NCBI RefSeq assembly: GCF_004348265.1
Contig: NZ_SMNT01000025.1
Location: 1-57,332 of the forward strand
Direction of reading: 5' to 3'
Source: Methylobacterium segetis
GTDB taxonomy: Bacteria > Pseudomonadota > Alphaproteobacteria > Rhizobiales > Beijerinckiaceae
Length of the DNA: 57,332 nt
How positions within the stretch are numbered: the stretch's first letter is position 1; every line of letters begins with the position of its first letter. Below are positions 49,819 through 57,332 of the stretch, one piece after another. The notes beneath the pieces were generated by a model. It did not search any database and was not told where the DNA came from. It saw only the letters and a program-made list of their open reading frames with translations. The position numbers and the translations under genes are program-made.

Positions 49819-51012
49819 ATGGCGGGTCGGTTCAGGATCTCGCACGGGCTGCTCGCGCTCTGCGCGGCGGCCAGCCTCTCCGCCTGCTCGTCGCTGCCGC
49901 GGGTGTCCTACACCGCTGAGCAGGCGGCCTTCGCGAGCGTGCCGAACATTCCGGAGGCCCGCGTCTCCTCCGACGCCTCGGCCGACGCCTTCACCCAGCT
50001 CGCGGCCCGGCCCGAGGCGCGCCGCCAAGCCTTCTCCTACCTCGCCCTCTCGGGCGGCGGGGGCGACGGGGCCTACGGTGCGGGGATCCTCAACGGCTGG
50101 ACGGCCTCGGGTACGCGGCCGGACTTCACCCTGGTCTCCGGCGTCAGCACGGGCGCGCTCATCGCGCCCTTCGCCTTCCTGGGGCCGGCCTACGATGCCT
50201 ATCTCACCGAGTTCTACACGAGCGGGGTCGCCGAGACCCTGGTGCAATCGCCGAGCCTGACGAACGTCCTGTTCGGCTCCGGCCTGTTCGGCGACGGGCG
50301 CCTGCGCGACCTGATCGGCCGCTACGTCACGGCGGACCTCCTTGCCGCCGTGGCCGAGGAGCACGCCAAGGGCCGGCGCCTCCTCGTGGTGACCACGAAC
50401 CTCGATTCCCAGCGCGCCGTGATCTGGAACATGGGCGCCATCGCCGCGAGCGGCGCTCCGAACGCGGTCGAGCTGTTCCGCGACGTGCTCACCGCCTCGG
50501 CGAGCATCCCGGCGGTGTTCCCGCCGCAGCTGATCGACGTGCAGGCGGGCAACAGCGCCTTCCAGGAACTCCACGTGGACGGCTCGGTGGTGACGCCGGT
50601 CTTCACCCTGCCCCAGTCCTTCCTGCTGCGGGACGGGCGCCTGCGCACGAACGGCAAGGCCAACATCTACGTCGTGATCAACGGGCGCCTGGAGCCCGAA
50701 TTCGACGTGACGCGCAACAACACGCTCTCGATCGTCGAGCGCTCCTTCACGACGGCGAGCCGTGCGCGCAGCCGGGCGACGCTCGCCACGACCTACGCGT
50801 TCACGCGCGCCAACAAGATCGGCTTCAACCTGACCTACATCGACGAGAGCGCCCCCGCGGCGACGGCCGCGCGCGGCTTCGACACCGCCTACATGCGCAG
50901 CCTCTACCAGGCGGGCTACGAGAAGGCGCGCCTGGGGAATTTCTGGGAGCACACCGTGCCGGCCGCGCCGGTCACGAAGGCGGTCGCGGCGGTGGCCGCG
51001 ACCGCGCAATAG
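49819..51012 (+). CDS. Patatin-like phospholipase, predicted lipoprotein
   Basis: Protein of 397 residues. A lipoprotein signal ends LSAC (lipidated Cys23). The patatin domain (about 75-300) has the oxyanion loop GGGGDGAYGAG, the nucleophile elbow GVSTG (active Ser) and the catalytic Asp in VDGSVV. The Ser-Asp dyad predicts lipid acyl hydrolase activity at the periplasmic side of the membrane. The frame is open far upstream, but the ATG at 49819 is the one that gives a signal peptide. Physiological substrate unknown. Confidence 0.9.
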   Translation: MAGRFRISHGLLALCAAASLSACSSLPRVSYTAEQAAFASVPNIPEARVSSDASADAFTQLAARPEARRQAFSYLALSGGGGDGAYGAGILNGWTASGTRPDFTLVSGVSTGALIAPFAFLGPAYDAYLTEFYTSGVAETLVQSPSLTNVLFGSGLFGDGRLRDLIGRYVTADLLAAVAEEHAKGRRLLVVTTNLDSQRAVIWNMGAIAASGAPNAVELFRDVLTASASIPAVFPPQLIDVQAGNSAFQELHVDGSVVTPVFTLPQSFLLRDGRLRTNGKANIYVVINGRLEPEFDVTRNNTLSIVERSFTTASRARSRATLATTYAFTRANKIGFNLTYIDESAPAATAARGFDTAYMRSLYQAGYEKARLGNFWEHTVPAAPVTKAVAAVAATAQ

Positions 51013-51043
51013 GGGCTGCTCCGCCGCCTACTTGCTCCGCGGC

Positions 51044-51172
51044 CTACTTGCGCAGGATCTTGGTGACGATCCGCCCGACGAGGTTGCTCGAATCCGCGTT
51101 GCGGTCGTCGCGGGAGACGGGGCGATCCTCGTTGCCGAGGAGCTTGGTGACGATGCGTCCGATCAGGCTCAT
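51044..51172 (-). CDS. 42-residue protein with internal repeat
   Basis: Very short frame with GAGG nine bases before ATG and codon use like nearby genes. The product starts MSLIGRIVTKLLGNED and ends NLVGRIVTKILRK: the ten-residue unit L(I/V)GRIVTK(L/I)L occurs at both ends around a polar centre rich in Asp, Arg and Asn. The repeats could form two amphipathic helices, as in small membrane-surface or oligomerising peptides. It lies between the patatin gene and the monooxygenase gene. No family recognised. Confidence 0.7.
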   Translation of the reverse strand: MSLIGRIVTKLLGNEDRPVSRDDRNADSSNLVGRIVTKILRK

Positions 51173-51255
51173 GGTGGGGTCCTCGCGTCAGATGCGCCGC
51201 GGCGCGGCGCAAGCTTTGCCGAACCAACGGGCGGCCCGGGTCGGGTGTTCCGCCC

Positions 51256-52767
51256 TCAGCGCACCCGGTAATCCGAGGACAGGCGCGCACGGCGGGCACC
51301 GCGGCGATAGGCGAGGACCGAGCCCGGCCAGATCGCCGTGTTGCGTCCTTCCGCGTCCTGGTACCAACTGGTGCAGCCACCCGCTTGCCAGATGCTGTCC
51401 GAGAGCCGCGCCCGGACGCCATTGAGGAAGCGCGCCTGCGCCTCCGGCCGCACCTCGACCGCGCTGAGGCCGCGGCTGCGCATCGCCAGGAGGCAGGAAA
51501 GGGCGTGCTCCACCTGCGCCTCGATCATCAGGATCATCGAGTTGTGGCCGAGCCCGGTATTCGGCCCCATCAGCAGGAACAGGTTCGGGAATCCCGCCAC
51601 CGTGATGCCCTGGAAGGCGCCCATCCCGTCGCGCCACGCCTCGGCCAGGGTCAGCCCGTCGCGCCCCGTCACCGGCAGGCGGCGGAAGCTGCCGGTGACG
51701 TCGAAGCCCGTGGCATAGACGATCGCGTCGAGGGCGTGCTCGGCCCCGTCCTCCATCACGACGCCGGCAGGCGTGATCCGGGCGATCCGCCCAGTCTCCA
51801 GGGTCACGTTCCCCCGCATCAGGGCGGGGTAGAAATCATCCGAGATGAGGACGCGCTTGCAGCCGAGGCGGTAGCGCGGCGTCAGCTTCTGCCGGAGGGC
51901 TTTGTCCAGCACCGCCTTGGCGAGGTGGCGCCGGGCGAGCGCCTCCGCCTGCGCGGTCAGCTTCGAGACCTTGGTGAAGCCGAGCAGCGCCCGCATTTCG
52001 TGGATCCAGAACAGGCGCTCGCGGAAGAGCCGCCGCGCCAGGGGAACCCGCCGGTAGGCGGCCTGCGCCCGCTCGCCGATCGCGCGGTCGTGCTTCGGCA
52101 TGATCCAGGCCGGCGTGCGCTGGAACAGGGTGAGGTGGGCTGCACTCTCGGCGATCTGCGGCACGAACTGCACGGCGCTCGCCCCCGTACCGATGACGCC
52201 GACGCGCCGCCCCCTCAGCTCCACCCCGTGATCCCAGGCGGCGGAGTGGAAGGCGCTGCCCGCGAAGGATGCGCGACCGGGAATGTCCGGCAGGGCCGGA
52301 TGATGCAGCCCGCCCATGCCGGAGACGACCGCCCGCGCCCGCAGGGGGCCCCGGCTCGTCTCGACCCGCCACAAAGCCTGCTCCTCGTCCCAGGTCAGCG
52401 CCGTGACGCCGGTGTTCAGGTGCAGGTGCGGCAGCAGGCCATGGTCGCGCGCGGCCTGTTCGAGATAGGCCTTGATCTCCGCCTGCTGCGGGTAGAGCCG
52501 CGACCAGTCGGCTTTCGGAACGAAGGAGAGGGAATAGAGGTGGGAGGGGATGTCGCAGGCCGCGCCCGGATAGGTGTTGGCGTGCCACGTGCCGCCGATG
52601 CCGTCGCCCTTCTCGACGATCCGGAAGGGGCCGATCCCCGCCTCACGGCAGCGGATGCCCATGGCAAGGCCGGAGAAGCCCGCGCCGACGATCAGGACGG
52701 CGAGCGTCTCCCGAGGCAGCTCCTCGGGACGCTCCTGAGGAAGCCCCGGTGTCGTGCCGTTGCTCAT
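51256..52767 (-). CDS. Flavin monooxygenase, Baeyer-Villiger type
   Basis: Protein of 503 residues using FAD and NADPH to oxidise ketones to esters. The FAD site is VGAGFSGLAMGIR (about 29-41). The Baeyer-Villiger fingerprint FxGxxxHxxxW is present as FAGSAFHSAAWD. The NADPH site is GVIGTGASAVQFV. A C-terminal ATGFD motif and GPNTGLGHNS are typical. ATG at 52767 is chosen (GAGGAG upstream); the frame is open 12 codons further. It lies 10 bases after the esterase gene, which could hydrolyse its ester product. Substrate unknown. Confidence 0.92.
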   Translation of the reverse strand: MSNGTTPGLPQERPEELPRETLAVLIVGAGFSGLAMGIRCREAGIGPFRIVEKGDGIGGTWHANTYPGAACDIPSHLYSLSFVPKADWSRLYPQQAEIKAYLEQAARDHGLLPHLHLNTGVTALTWDEEQALWRVETSRGPLRARAVVSGMGGLHHPALPDIPGRASFAGSAFHSAAWDHGVELRGRRVGVIGTGASAVQFVPQIAESAAHLTLFQRTPAWIMPKHDRAIGERAQAAYRRVPLARRLFRERLFWIHEMRALLGFTKVSKLTAQAEALARRHLAKAVLDKALRQKLTPRYRLGCKRVLISDDFYPALMRGNVTLETGRIARITPAGVVMEDGAEHALDAIVYATGFDVTGSFRRLPVTGRDGLTLAEAWRDGMGAFQGITVAGFPNLFLLMGPNTGLGHNSMILMIEAQVEHALSCLLAMRSRGLSAVEVRPEAQARFLNGVRARLSDSIWQAGGCTSWYQDAEGRNTAIWPGSVLAYRRGARRARLSSDYRVR

Positions 52768-52777
52768 CGCGCGCTCC

Positions 52778-53671
52778 TCACGCTTCGGCCCCCGCTCTCG
52801 CATGCACCGTCAGGAAGGTCGAGGCCGCGTTGAGCGAGGTGCGCGCCTCCGGCAGGTAGGCGTGGGCGAATTGCCAGACATGGGGCACGACCGGGAACAC
52901 TCGCAGGCTCACCGTGACGCCCGCCGCCCGCGCCCGCTCGGCGAGCCGCACGGAATCGTCGCGCAGCACCTCCCGCGCGCCGACATGCAGCAGGAGCGGC
53001 GGCAGGCCCGCGAGGTCGCCGTAGAGCGGCGAGACGTGGGGATCGATCGGGTCGGCACCCCCGAGATAGAGGGGCGCGAGGGCGCGCAGCACCTCCGGGT
53101 CGAACATGGCGTCCCGCTGCCCGTTCTCGATGTAGGAGGCGCCGGTTCCCACGAAGTCGGTGGCGGGCGAGAACAGGATTGCCGCCTGCGGCAGGGGCAG
53201 GCCGCGGTCGCGCGCCCGCAGCATCAGGGCGAGGGCGAGGTTGCCCCCGGCGGAATCGCCGCCGATCGCCGCCGGCCCCTCGGCCGAGAACGCCTCCCAT
53301 GCGGCGAGCGCGTCCTCCAGGCCGGCCGGGAAGGGGTGCTCGGGGGCGAGGCGGTAGGCGGGGGCGAAAACCCGGAATCCGCGCCGGGCGAAGGCGCCCG
53401 TCATCGGCCTGTGGGTGCGCGGCGAGCAGGCGACGAAGCCGCCCCCGTGCAGGTAGAACAGGCGCGGGCCCGTCCCGTCGCCGGGCCTGCGCACCCACTC
53501 GCCGGGTATGCCGCCGGCCTCTCCGGGCTCGTACTGGACGCCGCGGGGTGCGATGAAGGCCGCGCCCTCGAAGGTGCGCCGCATCCGCGCGATGTCGAGC
53601 TGCCTGCCCAGCCGGTCGCGCACGTTGCGGCGGACCATCCAGGCGAAGACGTGGGCGCGCAGGCTCGCCAT
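52778..53671 (-). CDS. Alpha/beta hydrolase, hormone-sensitive-lipase family esterase
   Basis: Carboxylesterase-type enzyme of 297 residues. The oxyanion motif HGGGFVACSP, nucleophile elbow GGDSAGGN (Ser), the Asp in VLRDDSVRL and the His in VPHVWQ give a complete catalytic triad. No signal peptide. It sits between an SDR gene (six bases upstream) and a Baeyer-Villiger monooxygenase (10 bases downstream), so it probably cleaves the ester formed by the latter. The same order of activities is known from mycobacterial mymA-type operons (relationship inferred). Confidence 0.92.
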   Translation of the reverse strand: MASLRAHVFAWMVRRNVRDRLGRQLDIARMRRTFEGAAFIAPRGVQYEPGEAGGIPGEWVRRPGDGTGPRLFYLHGGGFVACSPRTHRPMTGAFARRGFRVFAPAYRLAPEHPFPAGLEDALAAWEAFSAEGPAAIGGDSAGGNLALALMLRARDRGLPLPQAAILFSPATDFVGTGASYIENGQRDAMFDPEVLRALAPLYLGGADPIDPHVSPLYGDLAGLPPLLLHVGAREVLRDDSVRLAERARAAGVTVSLRVFPVVPHVWQFAHAYLPEARTSLNAASTFLTVHARAGAEA

Positions 53672-53677
53672 CGGGGG

Positions 53678-54505
53678 TCAGCGCTCCATCCCGGACAGGC
53701 GGGCGATCAGCCGCCAGTACCCGACCGGCATGAGGCGCTGGATCAGGGCGACGCGGCGCGCGTCCGTGCCCACGATGATCCGCGGCGCCCGCCGCTCGAT
53801 GCCGCGCAGGATCTCGGCGGCGGCCGCCTCCGGGCTGAGGCGCAGGAAGCGCTCGAAGGCGGCGCGCCCGGCCTCGACGGCGGCCGCGTCGAGCCCCTTC
53901 GGATGGCGCGCGCTGCGGGCGATGTTGGTCGCGACGCCGCCCGGATGAACCAGCGTGACGCCCAGGGCGCTGCCGGCGAGTTCGTGCCGCAGCGCCTCGC
54001 TGAAACCCCGCACTGCGAACTTGCTGGCCGCGTAGGCCGTCTGGCCCGGCGGCGCGATCAGCCCGTAGAGGCTCGACATGTTGACGATCTGCGCCTCCGC
54101 CTCGCGCATCAGGAGCGGCAGGAAGGCGTGCGTCATCCGGACGGTGGCGCGGAAATTCACGTCCATGAGCCACTCGAAATCGGCCAGATCCGTCTCCGCG
54201 AAGCGGCCGCCGAGCGCCACGCCCGCATTGTTGACGAGGAGGCTCAGCCGCCCGTGGCGGGCCTCGACCGCATCCCTCAGCGCCGGGATGGCCTCCCCGT
54301 CCGTGAGATCGAGGACGTGCCGGCTCGCGCGGGCGCCCGAGGCGGCGACGGCTTCCTCCGTCGCCCTCAGCCCCTCGGCATCCCGGTCGACCAGGGCGAG
54401 GTCGCAGCCCCGGCGCGCGAGCGCGACCGAGAGCGCCGCCCCGATCCCGCTCGCCGCGCCCGTGACGAGCCCGACCGCTCCGCGCAGCGCGAAGGCCTGT
54501 GCCAA
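53678..54505 (-). CDS. Short-chain dehydrogenase/reductase
   Basis: NAD(P)-dependent oxidoreductase of 275 residues. It has the cofactor motif TGAASGIGAAL near the N-terminus, NNAGVALGG, the catalytic Ser in NMSSLYG, Tyr-Lys in YAASKFAVRG, and a C-terminal HPGGVATNIA. The frame is open to 54604. I take TTG at 54505 because GGAG stands seven bases upstream and the Rossmann strand follows as usual. First gene of the minus-strand operon with the esterase and monooxygenase; it may make the ketone oxidised by the latter. Confidence 0.9.
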   Translation of the reverse strand: MAQAFALRGAVGLVTGAASGIGAALSVALARRGCDLALVDRDAEGLRATEEAVAASGARASRHVLDLTDGEAIPALRDAVEARHGRLSLLVNNAGVALGGRFAETDLADFEWLMDVNFRATVRMTHAFLPLLMREAEAQIVNMSSLYGLIAPPGQTAYAASKFAVRGFSEALRHELAGSALGVTLVHPGGVATNIARSARHPKGLDAAAVEAGRAAFERFLRLSPEAAAAEILRGIERRAPRIIVGTDARRVALIQRLMPVGYWRLIARLSGMER

Positions 54506-54639
54506 ATCTCTTCTCCGGCGCCCCCGCCCGGGGGCGGAACCTAGCGGACCGGCCGGCAGGGTCCAGGGCGTTCGCCCGTGGCGCTCTTGGCCCAGATCGC
54601 GCATGTGTGGCGCTCGGGTGCCGAGAGTGCGGGGGATGA

Positions 54640-55890
54640 ATGATCGAGCGCGTTGTCCACGCGGGCGTGAGCATCGCGCTGCTCGTCGCGGTCGCGGTGC
54701 TGGCCTCGACGAACCGGCGGGCGATCCGGCCGCGCACCGTGCTAGCCGGCCTCGGGCTGCAGGTCGGCCTCGGCGCCCTCATCCTGTTCGTGCCGGCCGG
54801 CCGCGCGGCCCTCGGCGCGGTGGCCGATCTCGTCAGCCAGGTCCTCGCCTACGGGGACCGCGGTGCGGCCTTCCTGTTCGGCGGCCTCGTCGATCCGAAG
54901 ATGTTCGAGCTGTTCGGCGGCGGCGGCTTCGTCATCGCCTTCCGGGTCCTGCCGCAGATCCTCTACGTCTCGGCGCTGATCGGCGTGCTCTACCATCTCG
55001 GCCTGATGCAGGCGCTGGCCCGCTTCCTCGGCGCGGGGCTGCGTCGGCTCCTCGGCACCGGGCCGATCGAGTCCTTCTCGGCCGTCATCACGATCTTCAT
55101 CGGCCAGAGCGAGATCGCGGTGGCCCTGCGGCCCTTCCTGCCGCTGCTGACGGGATCGGAGCTCTTCGCCGTGATGACGAGCGGGGCGGCCTCGACGGCG
55201 GGCTCGATCCTCGCGGGCTACGCCGCTCTCGGCGTGCCGATGACCTACCTGCTGGCGGCCTCCTTCATGGCGATCCCGGGCGGGCTCCTCTACGCCAAGA
55301 TCCTGGTCCCGGCTGTCGAGCCGACCCGGATCGTCACGACGCGGGTCGAGTTCGGCGAGCGCCGGGCGGCCAACGTCATCGAGGCGGCCGCCGACGGCAC
55401 CCAGAAGGGGCTCGCGGTCGCGGTCGCGGTCGGCGCCATGCTGATCGCCTTCGTCGGGCTGATCGCGCTCGCCAACGGCATCGTCGGCTATGCGTGCGGG
55501 CTCGCCGGCTATCCGTCCGCCTCGATCGAGACGATCTTCGGCTACGGGTTCGCCCCTCTGGCCTGGCTCCTCGGCGTGCCGTGGGAGCAGGCGGCGCTCG
55601 TCGGCGGCGCGCTCGGGCAGAAGATCGCCTTCAACGAGTTCCTGGCCTACGCGAACCTCTCGGATGTCCTGAGATCCGGCAGCCTCGGCCCGCGCACGAC
55701 CGCGATCCTGTGCTTCGCGCTCTGCGGCTTCGCCAACCTCGCCTCGATCGCGATCCAGCTCGCGAGCTTCTCCAGCCTCGTGCCCGAACGCCGGGCCGAG
55801 GTCGCGAGCTACGGCCTGCGTGCCATCCTCGGCGGCACGCTCTCGAACCTGACCAGCGCGGCCATCGCGGGCCTGTTCATCGGCGGGTGA
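54640..55890 (+). CDS. nupC: Concentrative nucleoside transporter, NupC type
   Basis: Membrane protein of 416 residues with about ten spans. Family signatures: GQSEIAVALRPFLP, TSGAASTAGSILAGYAALG, AASFMAIPGGLLYAKI and QKIAFNEFLAY. CNT carriers import nucleosides with protons or sodium ions. GGGGGA precedes the ATG. The symbol is by family; the substrate range cannot be read. It is tail to tail with a small exported protein, with a hairpin between. Confidence 0.9.
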   Translation: MIERVVHAGVSIALLVAVAVLASTNRRAIRPRTVLAGLGLQVGLGALILFVPAGRAALGAVADLVSQVLAYGDRGAAFLFGGLVDPKMFELFGGGGFVIAFRVLPQILYVSALIGVLYHLGLMQALARFLGAGLRRLLGTGPIESFSAVITIFIGQSEIAVALRPFLPLLTGSELFAVMTSGAASTAGSILAGYAALGVPMTYLLAASFMAIPGGLLYAKILVPAVEPTRIVTTRVEFGERRAANVIEAAADGTQKGLAVAVAVGAMLIAFVGLIALANGIVGYACGLAGYPSASIETIFGYGFAPLAWLLGVPWEQAALVGGALGQKIAFNEFLAYANLSDVLRSGSLGPRTTAILCFALCGFANLASIAIQLASFSSLVPERRAEVASYGLRAILGGTLSNLTSAAIAGLFIGG

Positions 55891-55903
55891 GGGGGACGAC
55901 GAA

Positions 55904-55927
55904 GGGGCCGGCCTCGCGGCCAGCCCC
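55904..55927. terminator. Hairpin between convergent genes
   Basis: GGGGCCGGCC and GGCCAGCCCC pair around TCGC with one mismatch, between the stops of the nucleoside transporter and the exported protein. Likely a shared terminator. Confidence 0.55.
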
Positions 55928-55936
55928 CTGTCCTTC

Positions 55937-56296
55937 CTAGTTCAGCGCGGCGGCCTCCCGCACCGCCGCGCGAGCCCGGGCGGGCACCACCGTGACGGCC
56001 TCGCCCTTGCGGGCGATCTCGACGGCGTCCGCCGCCTGGCCAAGGCCGCGGGGCGCCGAGAGCGTCACCCGCTGGCCCTCGGCGAGCACCGTCTCGAAAC
56101 GGACGGCCGGAGCCGCCGCGCGGGGCGCCAGGGTGACGACGACCCGGTAGCCCTCGGATTCCGGCGTGTAGTAGGCGACGCCCGCGAGCGTGCCGAGATC
56201 GACGCTCTGCGCCCGGGCGGGCTTCAGGCCCTCGGCATTCGCCGTGCCGGCAGCGAGGAGGGCGGCGGCGGCGAGAATCATGGTCTGGATGGTCAT
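55937..56296 (-). CDS. Small exported protein, unknown function
   Basis: Product of 119 residues with a clear signal peptide (MTIQTMILAAAALLAAGTANA, cut before EG). The mature part alternates hydrophobic and polar residues (YRVVVTLAPR, RVTLSAPRGLG, EAVTVVPARAR), suggesting a small beta-rich periplasmic domain. No family recognised. It is divergent from a LysR-type regulator that may control it, with two inverted repeats between them. The frame is open to 57271, but upstream of 56296 it is only the antisense of the LysR gene. Confidence 0.75.
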   Translation of the reverse strand: MTIQTMILAAAALLAAGTANAEGLKPARAQSVDLGTLAGVAYYTPESEGYRVVVTLAPRAAAPAVRFETVLAEGQRVTLSAPRGLGQAADAVEIARKGEAVTVVPARARAAVREAAALN

Positions 56297-56353
56297 GGTC
56301 TGCGTGTCTTTCTGCTGTGCAAGGTGTCCATCGCCCTTGCCTGTGAGGCGAAT

Positions 56354-56372
56354 ATGCTTTGCACTGCAGCAT
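56354..56372. promoter_or_regulatory. LysR-type operator candidate
   Basis: ATGCT and AGCAT are inverted 19 bases end to end (ATGCT, nine bases, AGCAT), the size and form of LysR-type sites. It lies midway between the divergent exported-protein and LysR genes. Confidence 0.45.
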
Positions 56373-56379
56373 GGATCAA

Positions 56380-56394
56380 ACCGATTGGATCGGT
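56380..56394. promoter_or_regulatory. Inverted repeat at the LysR gene start
   Basis: ACCGAT and ATCGGT are perfect inverted repeats around TGG, ending one base before the LysR ATG. An autoregulatory operator is plausible. Confidence 0.45.
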
Positions 56395-56395
56395 A

Positions 56396-57332
56396 ATGAC
56401 TATTGATCACGTCGATCTCGCCAGCGTCGATCTCAACCTCCTCGTGGCCCTCGACGCCCTCCTCGCCGAGCGCAGCGTCACCCGCGCCGCGGCCCGGATC
56501 GGGCTCGGGCAATCGGCCATGAGCAGCGCGCTCGGGCGGCTTCGCGCGCTGTTCGACGACGAGCTTCTCACCCGCGCGCCCGAGGGCATGCGCCCGACGC
56601 CGCGGGCGATGGCGCTGGCCGAGCCCGTGCGCACGGCGCTCCGCCAGATCCAGGCGCTGGTCCGCCGCGACGACAGCTTCGACCCCGCCACCGTCGAGCG
56701 CGTCTTCACGATCAGCCTGCCGGACAGCGTCGAGGTCCTGCTCGGCCCCCGCCTGCTCGCGCATCTGCGGGCCGAGGCGCCGGGGGTGCGGCTCCTGCTG
56801 CGCACGATCGACCGCGCCCGCATCCTCGCCGAGCTCGACGCGGATCAGGTCGATCTCGGCATCGGCCTGTTCACGGAGGGGCAGGCGCACCACAAGATGC
56901 GGCTCCTGCACCGGGACCGCTACGTCTGCCTGTTCAACCCGGCCCGCGTCGGGCTCGAGGCGCCGATCTCGCTTCAGGATTACGTGCGCTTCCCGCACAT
57001 CCTGACGAGCCTGCGCGGGACCGCGCACGGGGTGGTCGACGACGCGCTGGCCAGGATCGGCCTCAGCCGGACGATCGCCGTGACGACGCCGAGCTTCGTC
57101 GCCGTCCCCTTCCTCGTGCGCGACGCGCCGGTCATCGCCACGATGCACGCGCGGGTGGCGCATTTCTTCGCCGGGACCCTGGGCCTCAGCGTCAGCCCGG
57201 CGCCGGTGGCGCTCGACGACGTGGCGATCGCGATGCTCTGGCACGCCTCCTACGACGCCGACCCGGCCCATGCCTGGCTGCGCCGGACCCTGCTGCGGCT
57301 GGCCTCCGAGGTCGAGAACTCCGATCCGAGCG
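56396..57332 (+). CDS. LysR-family transcriptional regulator (3' end cut by window)
   Basis: Partial gene: the frame is open from ATG at 56396 to the last base, at least 312 codons, so only the final few residues are missing. The N-terminal winged helix (about 1-65) has LNLLVALDALLAERSVTRAA and then SAMSSALGRLRALFDDELLTR, typical of LysR, close to the NodD/PcpR/LeuO-like group. The effector-binding domain spans about 95-300. The effector is unknown. It is divergent from the small exported-protein gene, the usual arrangement for a LysR regulator and its target. Confidence 0.92.
   Translation, partial: MTIDHVDLASVDLNLLVALDALLAERSVTRAAARIGLGQSAMSSALGRLRALFDDELLTRAPEGMRPTPRAMALAEPVRTALRQIQALVRRDDSFDPATVERVFTISLPDSVEVLLGPRLLAHLRAEAPGVRLLLRTIDRARILAELDADQVDLGIGLFTEGQAHHKMRLLHRDRYVCLFNPARVGLEAPISLQDYVRFPHILTSLRGTAHGVVDDALARIGLSRTIAVTTPSFVAVPFLVRDAPVIATMHARVAHFFAGTLGLSVSPAPVALDDVAIAMLWHASYDADPAHAWLRRTLLRLASEVENSDPS

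Noticed and set aside
55937..57271. 444-codon minus-strand frame covering both the exported protein and the LysR region
   Set aside because: Only the part from 56296 downwards has a signal peptide and protein character; the rest is antisense to a motif-complete LysR gene.

Overview
The window is high-GC bacterial chromosome, gene-dense on both strands. It has no insertion sequence, phage gene, tRNA, rRNA or CRISPR array that I can see. Several features point to an alphaproteobacterium of the Rhizobiales, most likely a Methylobacterium/Methylorubrum relative: the division and cell-wall cluster running into lpxC-bamD-recN, a GcrA regulator, a NepR-like anti-sigma factor, a PleC/PdhS-type kinase, and TTAA-N7-TTAA (CtrA-type) boxes. 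The genus is inferred from general gene content and was not tested by any search.

Layout. 1-5376 (+): OmpR-type response regulator, histidine kinase and glnE, tightly packed. 5456-10666 (-): a large PAS-containing hybrid-free histidine kinase and pepN. 10790-11092 (+): a small predicted membrane protein. 11144-16548 (-): a four-gene glycan-type locus made of a split transketolase pair, an epimerase fused to a polyprenol-type GT2 transferase, and a polytopic membrane protein; the first three genes overlap by ATGA. 16801-18064: gloA, a 58-codon gene with a GcrA-like N-terminal pattern, and RNase P RNA. 18395-37569 (+): the dcw cluster rsmH-ftsL-ftsI-murE-murF-mraY-murD-ftsW-murG-murC-murB-ddl-ftsQ-ftsA-ftsZ. 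After an 843-bp gene-free gap come lpxC, bamD and recN. 42484-42997: a NepR-like gene and a convergent small gene. 43340-48734 (+): pstS-pstC-pstA-pstB-phoU-phoB behind a three-repeat Pho box. 48847-54505: gcrA (-), a patatin lipoprotein (+), a 42-residue protein with an internal repeat (-), and a minus-strand operon SDR / esterase / Baeyer-Villiger-type monooxygenase. 54640-57332: a NupC-type nucleoside transporter (+), a small exported protein (-), and a divergent LysR regulator that runs off the window end.

How it fits together. The central block makes lipid II (MurC-F, MraY, MurG, Ddl, MurB), polymerises it at the septum (FtsW, FtsI) and builds the divisome (FtsL, Q, A, Z), with lpxC and bamD adding outer-membrane biogenesis. 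The sequence TTAA is rare here. Most copies I found lie in gene leaders, or inside ddl upstream of ftsQ, and several form complete or one-mismatch CtrA boxes. These stand before the PleC-like kinase, between ftsZ and lpxC, before the NepR-like gene and before the transketolase locus. This suggests that cell-cycle control reaches across the window. The pst-pho block is a separate phosphate-starvation operon under PhoB; no phoR is present.

The parts I find least explained are the transketolase/epimerase-GT2 locus, the orphan NepR-like gene, the two very small proteins (58-codon and 42-residue), and the long operator-bearing gap between ftsZ and lpxC.
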